Assembly (NCBI GenBank): GCA_030435675.1
Contig: CM059624.1
Coordinates: forward strand, 31,085-95,084
DNA from: Steinernema hermaphroditum
Taxonomy: Eukaryota; Nematoda; Chromadorea; Rhabditida; Steinernematidae
DNA length: 64,000 nucleotides
Direction: 5' to 3'
Below, piece by piece: positions 1 through 10,554 of the stretch (positions are counted from its first letter, which is position 1; each line of letters begins with the position of its first letter). Made by a program: the position numbers and the translations under genes. Under the pieces are notes generated by a model. That model made no database searches. It was not told the DNA's origin and was given only the letters and a program-made list of their open reading frames with translations.

Positions 1-173
1 AGAACTGCACGAGCCTGATCGAACGCGCCTACTCTCGTTGGATTTCCTGTGGACTATCTTAGTTTCCTGCAAAACTTTCAATTCGAGACAGCAGGGCCCT
101 TGCTCACACCAAGAGCTCTGCATCTGACCCTCCTGCTCCAAAGTACCATGGCATTTTTATGATTGGATCTTGT
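1..173. repeat. Reference monomer: conserved blocks and variable cassettes
   Basis: This unit serves as the coordinate standard. Positions 1-18, 51-91 and 118-148 are nearly invariant across the window. Three cassettes vary: positions 31-50 (ACTCTCGTTGGATTTCCTGT or ATTCCCGTTGGGATTACTGT), positions 92-117 (starting CAGGGCCCTTGCTCAC or ATAGGGCCTTGTTCAT) and positions 149-172 (GGCATTTTTGTGATT or AGCATTTTTATGATT, then CCATCTT or GGATCTT). Single variable sites lie at 20 (C/T) and 130 (C/A). Short A/T tracts occur at 71-74, 76-78 and 153-157. The GGGCCC and GAGCTC hexamers of the middle cassette are present only in one cassette form. Confidence 0.93.
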
Positions 174-1211
174 AGAACTGCACGAGCCTGATCGAACGCG
201 CCTACTCTCGTTGGATTTCCTGTGGACTATCTTAGTTTCCTGCAAAACTTTCAATTCGAGACAGCAGGGCCCTTGCTCACACCAAGAGCTCTGCATCTGA
301 CCATCCTGCTCCAAAGTACCATAGCATTTTTATGATTCCATCTTGTAGAACTGCACGAGCCTGATTGAACGCGCCTACTCTCGTTGGATTTGCTGTGGAC
401 TATCTTAGTTTCCTGCAAAACTTTCAATTCGAGACAGCAGGGCCCTTGCTCACACCAAGAGCTCTGCATCTGACCCTCCTGCTCCAAAGTACCATAGCAT
501 TTTTATGATTCCATCTTATAGAACTGCACGAGCCTGATCGAACGCGCCTACTCTCGTTGGATTTCCTGCGGACTATCTTAGTTTCCTGCAAAACTTTCAA
601 TTCGAGACAGATAGGGCCTTGTTCATACAAAGAGTTCTGCATCTGACCCTCCTGCTCCAAAGTACCATAGCATTTTTATGATTCCATCTTGTAGAACTGC
701 ACGAGCCTGATTGAACGCGCCTATTCCCGTTGGGATTACTGTGGACTATCTTAGTTTCCTGCAAAACTTTCAATTCGAGACAGCAGGGCCCTTGCTCACA
801 CCAAGAGCTCTGCATCTGACCCTCCTGCTCCAAAGTACCATGGCATTTTTGTGATTCCATCTTGTAGAACTGCACGAGCCTGATCGAACGCGCCTACTCT
901 CGTTGGATTTCCTGTGGACTATCTTAGTTTCCTGCAAAACTTTCAATTCGAGACAGCAGGGCCCTTGCTCACACCAAGAGCTCTGCATCTGACCCTCCTG
1001 CTCCAAAGTACCATAGCATTTTTATGATTCCATCTTATAGAACTGCACGAGCCTGATCGAACGCGCCTACTCTCGTTGGATTTCCTGCGGACTATCTTAG
1101 TTTCCTGCAAAACTTTCAATTCGAGACAGCAGGGCCCTTGCTCACACCAAGAGCTCTGCATCTGACCCTCCTGCTCCAAAGTACCATGGCATTTTTGTGA
1201 TTCCATCTTGT
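1..1211. repeat. Seven-monomer block, copy A (repeated at 2077-3287)
   Basis: Monomers 1-7 carry the haplotype order: GG-GGATC unit, unit with CCATCCTG at position 130, TTTGCTG unit, TTTCCTGCGG with ATAGGGCC, GGGATTACTG unit, TTTCCTGTGG unit, TTTCCTGCGG with CAGGGCCC. The same order with the same diagnostic bases is found 2076 bp (12 monomers) downstream. The match stops at the eighth monomer, which has TGCGG here and TGTGG in the second copy. This is a duplication within the array, not an independent feature. Confidence 0.85.
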
Positions 1212-1384
1212 AGAACTGCACGAGCCTGATCGAACGCGCCTACTCTCGTTGGATTTCCTGCGGACTATCTTAGTTTCCTGCAAAACTTTCAATTCGAGAC
1301 AGCAGGGCCCTTGCTCACACCAAGAGCTCTGCATCTGACCCTCCTGCTCCAAAGTACCATAGCATTTTTATGATTCCATCTTGT

Positions 1385-2422
1385 AGAACTGCACGAGCCT
1401 GATTGAACGCGCCTATTCCCGTTGGGATTACTGTGGACTATCTTAGTTTCCTGCAAAACTTTCAATTCGAGACAGCAGGGCCCTTGCTCACACCAAGAGC
1501 TCTGCATCTGACCCTCCTGCTCCAAAGTACCATGGCATTTTTATGATTGGATCTTGTAGAACTGCACGAGCCTGATCGAACGCGCCTACTCTCGTTGGAT
1601 TTCCTGTGGACTATCTTAGTTTCCTGCAAAACTTTCAATTCGAGACAGCAGGGCCCTTGCTCACACCAAGAGCTCTGCATCTGACCCTCCTGCTCCAAAG
1701 TACCATGGCATTTTTATGATTGGATCTTGTAGAACTGCACGAGCCTGATCGAACGCGCCTACTCTCGTTGGATTTCCTGTGGACTATCTTAGTTTCCTGC
1801 AAAACTTTCAATTCGAGACAGCAGGGCCCTTGCTCACACCAAGAGCTCTGCATCTGACCATCCTGCTCCAAAGTACCATAGCATTTTTATGATTCCATCT
1901 TGTAGAACTGCACGAGCCTGATTGAACGCGCCTATTCCCGTTGGGATTACTGTGGACTATCTTAGTTTCCTGCAAAACTTTCAATTCGAGACAGCAGGGC
2001 CCTTGCTCACACCAAGAGCTCTGCATCTGACCCTCCTGCTCCAAAGTACCATGGCATTTTTATGATTGGATCTTGTAGAACTGCACGAGCCTGATCGAAC
2101 GCGCCTACTCTCGTTGGATTTCCTGTGGACTATCTTAGTTTCCTGCAAAACTTTCAATTCGAGACAGCAGGGCCCTTGCTCACACCAAGAGCTCTGCATC
2201 TGACCCTCCTGCTCCAAAGTACCATGGCATTTTTATGATTGGATCTTGTAGAACTGCACGAGCCTGATCGAACGCGCCTACTCTCGTTGGATTTCCTGTG
2301 GACTATCTTAGTTTCCTGCAAAACTTTCAATTCGAGACAGCAGGGCCCTTGCTCACACCAAGAGCTCTGCATCTGACCATCCTGCTCCAAAGTACCATAG
2401 CATTTTTATGATTCCATCTTGT
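1385..2422. repeat. Tandem duplication of a trimer (2 x 519 bp)
   Basis: Monomers beginning at 1385, 1558 and 1731 (GGGATTACTG form; GG-GGATC form; CCATCCTG-bearing form) are followed by three monomers at 1904, 2077 and 2250 with the same haplotypes in the same order. The two halves are adjacent and in register, as expected from unequal crossing-over by three monomers. Confidence 0.8.
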
Positions 2423-3287
2423 AGAACTGCACGAGCCTGATTGAACGCGCCTACTCTCGTTGGATTTGCTGTGGACTATCTTAGTTTCCTGCAAAACTTT
2501 CAATTCGAGACAGCAGGGCCCTTGCTCACACCAAGAGCTCTGCATCTGACCCTCCTGCTCCAAAGTACCATAGCATTTTTATGATTCCATCTTATAGAAC
2601 TGCACGAGCCTGATCGAACGCGCCTACTCTCGTTGGATTTCCTGCGGACTATCTTAGTTTCCTGCAAAACTTTCAATTCGAGACAGATAGGGCCTTGTTC
2701 ATACAAAGAGTTCTGCATCTGACCCTCCTGCTCCAAAGTACCATAGCATTTTTATGATTCCATCTTGTAGAACTGCACGAGCCTGATTGAACGCGCCTAT
2801 TCCCGTTGGGATTACTGTGGACTATCTTAGTTTCCTGCAAAACTTTCAATTCGAGACAGCAGGGCCCTTGCTCACACCAAGAGCTCTGCATCTGACCCTC
2901 CTGCTCCAAAGTACCATGGCATTTTTGTGATTCCATCTTGTAGAACTGCACGAGCCTGATCGAACGCGCCTACTCTCGTTGGATTTCCTGTGGACTATCT
3001 TAGTTTCCTGCAAAACTTTCAATTCGAGACAGCAGGGCCCTTGCTCACACCAAGAGCTCTGCATCTGACCCTCCTGCTCCAAAGTACCATAGCATTTTTA
3101 TGATTCCATCTTATAGAACTGCACGAGCCTGATCGAACGCGCCTACTCTCGTTGGATTTCCTGCGGACTATCTTAGTTTCCTGCAAAACTTTCAATTCGA
3201 GACAGCAGGGCCCTTGCTCACACCAAGAGCTCTGCATCTGACCCTCCTGCTCCAAAGTACCATGGCATTTTTGTGATTCCATCTTGT
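2077..3287. repeat. Seven-monomer block, copy B (offset 2076 bp from copy A)
   Basis: This is the second copy of the block at 1-1211, matching it in all haplotype markers checked over seven monomers. The offset is exactly 12 x 173 bp. A related order recurs again from about 21.3 kb, with the CCATCCTG variant, TTTGCTG, TTTCCTGCGG and GGGATTACTG units in succession, so the block has been copied over long distance within the array. Confidence 0.83.
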
Positions 3288-3806
3288 AGAACTGCACGAG
3301 CCTGATCGAACGCGCCTACTCTCGTTGGATTTCCTGTGGACTATCTTAGTTTCCTGCAAAACTTTCAATTCGAGACAGCAGGGCCCTTGCTCACACCAAG
3401 AGCTCTGCATCTGACCCTCCTGCTCCAAAGTACCATAGCATTTTTATGATTCCATCTTATAGAACTGCACGAGCCTGATCGAACGCGCCTACTCTCGTTG
3501 GATTTCCTGCGGACTATCTTAGTTTCCTGCAAAACTTTCAATTCGAGACAGATAGGGCCTTGTTCATACAAAGAGTTCTGCATCTGACCCTCCTGCTCCA
3601 AAGTACCATAGCATTTTTATGATTCCATCTTGTAGAACTGCACGAGCCTGATTGAACGCGCCTATTCCCGTTGGGATTACTGTGGACTATCTTAGTTTCC
3701 TGCAAAACTTTCAATTCGAGACAGCAGGGCCCTTGCTCACACCAAGAGCTCTGCATCTGACCCTCCTGCTCCAAAGTACCATGGCATTTTTGTGATTCCA
3801 TCTTGT
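3288..3806. repeat. Representative trimeric higher-order repeat of domain 1 (519 bp)
   Basis: This is one instance of the commonest higher-order unit in domain 1. The first monomer ends CTTAT. The second (start 3461) has TTTCCTGCGG and the ATAGGGCC/ACAAAGAG cassette. The third (start 3634) has GGGATTACTG, CCATGG and TTTTTGTGATT. The same succession starts at 3980, 5191, 5710, 7267 and 8651, and with variants at 347, 2423, 6748 and 8132, as well as further along the block. Extra monomers are inserted between some trimers, so the unit is recurrent but not strictly periodic. Confidence 0.82.
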
Positions 3807-6747
3807 AGAACTGCACGAGCCTGATCGAACGCGCCTACTCTCGTTGGATTTCCTGTGGACTATCTTAGTTTCCTGCAAAACTTTCAATTCGAGACAGCAG
3901 GGCCCTTGCTCACACCAAGAGCTCTGCATCTGACCCTCCTGCTCCAAAGTACCATAGCATTTTTATGATTCCATCTTATAGAACTGCACGAGCCTGATCG
4001 AACGCGCCTACTCTCGTTGGATTTCCTGTGGACTATCTTAGTTTCCTGCAAAACTTTCAATTCGAGACAGCAGGGCCCTTGCTCACACCAAGAGCTCTGC
4101 ATCTGACCCTCCTGCTCCAAAGTACCATAGCATTTTTATGATTCCATCTTATAGAACTGCACGAGCCTGATCGAACGCGCCTACTCTCGTTGGATTTCCT
4201 GCGGACTATCTTAGTTTCCTGCAAAACTTTCAATTCGAGACAGATAGGGCCTTGTTCATACAAAGAGTTCTGCATCTGACCCTCCTGCTCCAAAGTACCA
4301 TAGCATTTTTATGATTCCATCTTGTAGAACTGCACGAGCCTGATTGAACGCGCCTATTCCCGTTGGGATTACTGTGGACTATCTTAGTTTCCTGCAAAAC
4401 TTTCAATTCGAGACAGCAGGGCCCTTGCTCACACCAAGAGCTCTGCATCTGACCCTCCTGCTCCAAAGTACCATGGCATTTTTGTGATTCCATCTTGTAG
4501 AACTGCACGAGCCTGATCGAACGCGCCTACTCTCGTTGGATTTCCTGTGGACTATCTTAGTTTCCTGCAAAACTTTCAATTCGAGACAGCAGGGCCCTTG
4601 CTCACACCAAGAGCTCTGCATCTGACCCTCCTGCTCCAAAGTACCATAGCATTTTTATGATTCCATCTTATAGAACTGCACGAGCCTGATCGAACGCGCC
4701 TACTCTCGTTGGATTTCCTGTGGACTATCTTAGTTTCCTGCAAAACTTTCAATTCGAGACAGCAGGGCCCTTGCTCACACCAAGAGCTCTGCATCTGACC
4801 CTCCTGCTCCAAAGTACCATGGCATTTTTGTGATTCCATCTTGTAGAACTGCACGAGCCTGATCGAACGCGCCTACTCTCGTTGGATTTCCTGTGGACTA
4901 TCTTAGTTTCCTGCAAAACTTTCAATTCGAGACAGATAGGGCCTTGTTCATGCAAAGAGTTCTGCATCTGACCCTCCTGCTCCAAAGTACCATAGCATTT
5001 TTATGATTCCATCTTATAGAACTGCACGAGCCTGATCGAACGCGCCTACTCTCGTTGGATTTCCTGTGGACTATCTTAGTTTCCTGCAAAACTTTCAATT
5101 CGAGACAGATAGGGCCTTGTTCATGGAAAGAGTTCTGCATCTGACCCTCCTGCTCCAAAGTACCATAGCATTTTTATGATTCCATCTTGTAGAACTGCAC
5201 GAGCCTGATTGAACGCGCCTATTCCCGTTGGGATTACTGTGGACTATCTTAGTTTCCTGCAAAACTTTCAATTCGAGACAGCAGGGCCCTTGCTCACACC
5301 AAGAGCTCTGCATCTGACCCTCCTGCTCCAAAGTACCATGGCATTTTTGTGATTCCATCTTATAGAACTGCACGAGCCTGATCGAACGCGCCTACTCTCG
5401 TTGGATTTCCTGCGGACTATCTTAGTTTCCTGCAAAACTTTCAATTCGAGACAGATAGGGCCTTGTTCATACAAAGAGTTCTGCATCTGACCCTCCTGCT
5501 CCAAAGTACCATAGCATTTTTATGATTCCATCTTGTAGAACTGCACGAGCCTGATTGAACGCGCCTATTCCCGTTGGGATTACTGTGGACTATCTTAGTT
5601 TCCTGCAAAACTTTCAATTCGAGACAGCAGGGCCCTTGCTCACACCAAGAGCTCTGCATCTGACCCTCCTGCTCCAAAGTACCATGGCATTTTTGTGATT
5701 CCATCTTGTAGAACTGCACGAGCCTGATCGAACGCGCCTACTCTCGTTGGATTTCCTGTGGACTATCTTAGTTTCCTGCAAAACTTTCAATTCGAGACAG
5801 CAGGGCCCTTGCTCACACCAAGAGCTCTGCATCTGACCCTCCTGCTCCAAAGTACCATGGCATTTTTGTGATTCCATCTTATAGAACTGCACGAGCCTGA
5901 TCGAACGCGCCTACTCTCGTTGGATTTCCTGCGGACTATCTTAGTTTCCTGCAAAACTTTCAATTCGAGACAGATAGGGCCTTGTTCATACAAAGAGTTC
6001 TGCATCTGACCCTCCTGCTCCAAAGTACCATAGCATTTTTATGATTCCATCTTGTAGAACTGCACGAGCCTGATTGAACGCGCCTATTCCCGTTGGGATT
6101 ACTGTGGACTATCTTAGTTTCCTGCAAAACTTTCAATTCGAGACAGCAGGGCCCTTGCTCACACCAAGAGCTCTGCATCTGACCCTCCTGCTCCAAAGTA
6201 CCATGGCATTTTTGTGATTCCATCTTGTAGAACTGCACGAGCCTGATCGAACGCGCCTACTCTCGTTGGATTTCCTGTGGACTATCTTAGTTTCCTGCAA
6301 AACTTTCAATTCGAGACAGCAGGGCCCTTGCTCACACCAAGAGCTCTGCATCTGACCCTCCTGCTCCAAAGTACCATAGCATTTTTATGATTCCATCTTA
6401 TAGAACTGCACGAGCCTGATCGAACGCGCCTACTCTCGTTGGATTTCCTGTGGACTATCTTAGTTTCCTGCAAAACTTTCAATTCGAGACAGATAGGGCC
6501 TTGTTCATGCAAAGAGTTCTGCATCTGACCCTCCTGCTCCAAAGTACCATAGCATTTTTATGATTCCATCTTGTAGAACTGCACGAGCCTGATTGAACGC
6601 GCCTACTCTCGTTGGATTTGCTGTGGACTATCTTAGTTTGCTGCAAAACTTTCAATTCGAGACAGCAGGGCCCTTGCTCACACCAAGAGCTCTGCATCTG
6701 ACCCTCCTGCTCCAAAGTACCATGGCATTTTTGTGATTCCATCTTGT

Positions 6748-9515
6748 AGAACTGCACGAGCCTGATCGAACGCGCCTACTCTCGTTGGATTTCCTGTGGA
6801 CTATCTTAGTTTCCTGCAAAACTTTCAATTCGAGACAGCAGGGCCCTTGCTCACACCATGAGCTCTGCATCTGACCCTCCTGCTCCAAAGTACCATAGCA
6901 TTTTTATGATTCCATCTTATAGAACTGCACGAGCCTGATCGAACGCGCCTACTCTCGTTGGATTTCCTGCGGACTATCTTAGTTTCCTGCAAAACTTTCA
7001 ATTCGAGACAGATAGGGCCTTGTTCATACAAAGAGTTCTGCATCTGACCCTCCTGCTCCAAAGTACCATAGCATTTTTATGATTCCATCTTGTAGAACTG
7101 CACGAGCCTGATTGAACGCGCCTACTCTCGTTGGATTTCCTGTGGACTATCTTAGTTTCCTGCAAAACTTTCAATTCGAGACAGCAGGGCCCTTGCTCAC
7201 ACCAAGAGCTCTGCATCTGACCCTCCTGCTCCAAAGTACCATGGCATTTTTGTGATTCCATCTTGTAGAACTGCACGAGCCTGATCGAACGCGCCTACTC
7301 TCGTTGGATTTCCTGTGGACTATCTTAGTTTCCTGCAAAACTTTCAATTCGAGACAGCAGGGCCCTTGCTCACACCAAGAGCTCTGCATCTGACCCTCCT
7401 GCTCCAAAGTACCATAGCATTTTTATGATTCCATCTTATAGAACTGCACGAGCCTGATCGAACGCGCCTACTCTCGTTGGATTTCCTGCGGACTATCTTA
7501 GTTTCCTGCAAAACTTTCAATTCGAGACAGATAGGGCCTTGTTCATACAAAGAGTTCTGCATCTGACCCTCCTGCTCCAAAGTACCATAGCATTTTTATG
7601 ATTCCATCTTGTAGAACTGCACGAGCCTGATTGAACGCGCCTATTCCCGTTGGGATTACTGTGGACTATCTTAGTTTCCTGCAAAACTTTCAATTCGAGA
7701 CAGCAGGGCCCTTGCTCACACCAAGAGCTCTGCATCTGACCCTCCTGCTCCAAAGTACCATGGCATTTTTGTGATTGGATCTTGTAGAACTGCACGAGCC
7801 TGATCGAACGCGCCTACTCTCGTTGGATTTCCTGTGGACTATCTTAGTTTCCTGCAAAACTTTCAATTCGAGACAGCAGGGCCCTTGCTCACACCAAGAG
7901 CTCTGCATCTGACCCTCCTGCTCCAAAGTACCATAGCATTTTTATGATTCCATCTTATAGAACTGCACGAGCCTGATCGAACGCGCCTACTCTCGTTGGA
8001 TTTCCTGTGGACTATCTTAGTTTCCTGCAAAACTTTCAATTCGAGACAGATAGGGCCTTGTTCATGCAAAGAGTTCTGCATCTGACCCTCCTGCTCCAAA
8101 GTACCATGGCATTTTTGTGATTCCATCTTGTAGAACTGCACGAGCCTGATCGAACGCGCCTACTCTCGTTGGATTTCCTGTGGACTATCTTAGTTTCCTG
8201 CAAAACTTTCAATTCGAGACAGCAGGGCCCTTGCTCACACCAAGAGCTCTGCATCTGACCCTCCTGCTCCAAAGTACCATAGCATTTTTATGATTCCATC
8301 TTATAGAACTGCACGAGCCTGATCGAACGCGCCTACTCTCGTTGGATTTCCTGCGGACTATCTTAGTTTCCTGCAAAACTTTCAATTCGAGACAGATAGG
8401 GCCTTGTTCATACAAAGAGTTCTGCATCTGACCCTCCTGCTCCAAAGTACCATAGCATTTTTATGATTCCATCTTGTAGAACTGCACGAGCCTGATTGAA
8501 CGCGCCTACTCTCGTTGGATTTCCTGTGGACTATCTTAGTTTCCTGCAAAACTTTCAATTCGAGACAGCAGGGCCCTTGCTCACACCAAGAGCTCTGCAT
8601 CTGACCCTCCTGCTCCAAAGTACCATGGCATTTTTGTGATTCCATCTTGTAGAACTGCACGAGCCTGATCGAACGCGCCTACTCTCGTTGGATTTCCTGT
8701 GGACTATCTTAGTTTCCTGCAAAACTTTCAATTCGAGACAGCAGGGCCCTTGCTCACACCAAGAGCTCTGCATCTGACCCTCCTGCTCCAAAGTACCATA
8801 GCATTTTTATGATTCCATCTTATAGAACTGCACGAGCCTGATCGAACGCGCCTACTCTCGTTGGATTTCCTGCGGACTATCTTAGTTTCCTGCAAAACTT
8901 TCAATTCGAGACAGATAGGGCCTTGTTCATACAAAGAGTTCTGCATCTGACCCTCCTGCTCCAAAGTACCATAGCATTTTTATGATTCCATCTTGTAGAA
9001 CTGCACGAGCCTGATTGAACGCGCCTATTCCCGTTGGGATTACTGTGGACTATCTTAGTTTCCTGCAAAACTTTCAATTCGAGACAGCAGGGCCCTTGCT
9101 CACACCAAGAGCTCTGCATCTGACCCTCCTGCTCCAAAGTACCATGGCATTTTTGTGATTGGATCTTGTAGAACTGCACGAGCCTGATCGAACGCGCCTA
9201 CTCTCGTTGGATTTCCTGTGGACTATCTTAGTTTCCTGCAAAACTTTCAATTCGAGACAGCAGGGCCCTTGCTCACACCAAGAGCTCTGCATCTGACCCT
9301 CCTGCTCCAAAGTACCATAGCATTTTTATGATTCCATCTTATAGAACTGCACGAGCCTGATCGAACGCGCCTACTCTCGTTGGATTTCCTGTGGACTATC
9401 TTAGTTTCCTGCAAAACTTTCAATTCGAGACAGATAGGGCCTTGTTCATGCAAAGAGTTCTGCATCTGACCCTCCTGCTCCAAAGTACCATGGCATTTTT
9501 GTGATTCCATCTTGT
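6748..9515. repeat. Near-perfect tandem 8-monomer higher-order repeat (2 x 1384 bp)
   Basis: Eight monomers starting at 6748 and the next eight starting at 8132 have identical haplotype order. Rare markers recur 1384 bp apart: the TTTTTGTGATTGG junction at about 7767 and 9151, and a unit combining T at position 20 with TTTCCTGTGG at 7094 and 8478. The only difference I noticed is an A to T change at 6859 (ACCATGAGC in place of ACCAAGAGC). Similarity ends at 9516, where the next unit ends CTTGT instead of CTTAT. This indicates a recent duplication of eight units. Confidence 0.88.
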
Positions 9516-10380
9516 AGAACTGCACGAGCCTGATCGAACGCGCCTACTCTCGTTGGATTTCCTGTGGACTATCTTAGTTTCCTGCAAAACTTTCAATTCG
9601 AGACAGCAGGGCCCTTGCTCACACCAAGAGCTCTGCATCTGACCCTCCTGCTCCAAAGTACCATAGCATTTTTATGATTCCATCTTGTAGAACTGCACGA
9701 GCCTGATCGAACGCGCCTACTCTCGTTGGATTTCCTGTGGACTATCTTAGTTTCCTGCAAAACTTTCAATTCGAGACAGCAGGGCCCTTGCTCACACCAA
9801 GAGCTCTGCATCTGACCCTCCTGCTCCAAAGTACCATAGCATTTTTATGATTCCATCTTATAGAACTGCACGAGCCTGATCGAACGCGCCTACTCTCGTT
9901 GGATTTCCTGTGGACTATCTTAGTTTCCTGCAAAACTTTCAATTCGAGACAGATAGGGCCTTGTTCATACAAAGAGTTCTGCATCTGACCCTCCTGCTCC
10001 AAAGTACCATGGCATTTTTGTGATTCCATCTTGTAGAACTGCACGAGCCTGATCGAACGCGCCTACTCTCGTTGGATTTCCTGTGGACTATCTTAGTTTC
10101 CTGCAAAACTTTCAATTCGAGACAGCAGGGCCCTTGCTCACACCAAGAGCTCTGCATCTGACCCTCCTGCTCCAAAGTACCATAGCATTTTTATGATTCC
10201 ATCTTATAGAACTGCACGAGCCTGATCGAACGCGCCTACTCTCGTTGGATTTCCTGTGGACTATCTTAGTTTCCTGCAAAACTTTCAATTCGAGACAGCA
10301 GGGCCCTTGCTCACACCAAGAGCTCTGCATCTGACCCTCCTGCTCCAAAGTACCATGGCATTTTTGTGATTCCATCTTGT

Positions 10381-10554
10381 AGAACTGCACGAGCCTGATC
10401 GAACGCGCCTACTCTCGTTGGATTTCCTGTGGACTATCTTAGTTTCCTGCAAAACTTTCAATTCGAGACAGATAGGGCCCTTGTTCATGCAAAGAGTTCT
10501 GCATCTGACCCTCCTGCTCCAAAGTACCATAGCATTTTTATGATTCCATCTTAT
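10381..10554. repeat. First 174-bp monomer, with hybrid ATAGGGCCC cassette
   Basis: All 60 preceding monomers are 173 bp. This one gains a base because its middle cassette reads ATAGGGCCC followed by TTGTTCATGC, combining the 5' end of one cassette form with the triple C of the other. Similar 174-bp units appear later in domain 1 near 12.9, 14.1, 14.3, 16.3, 18.2 and 21.0 kb. They shift all downstream monomers by one base and are useful landmarks for aligning duplicated segments. Confidence 0.85.
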
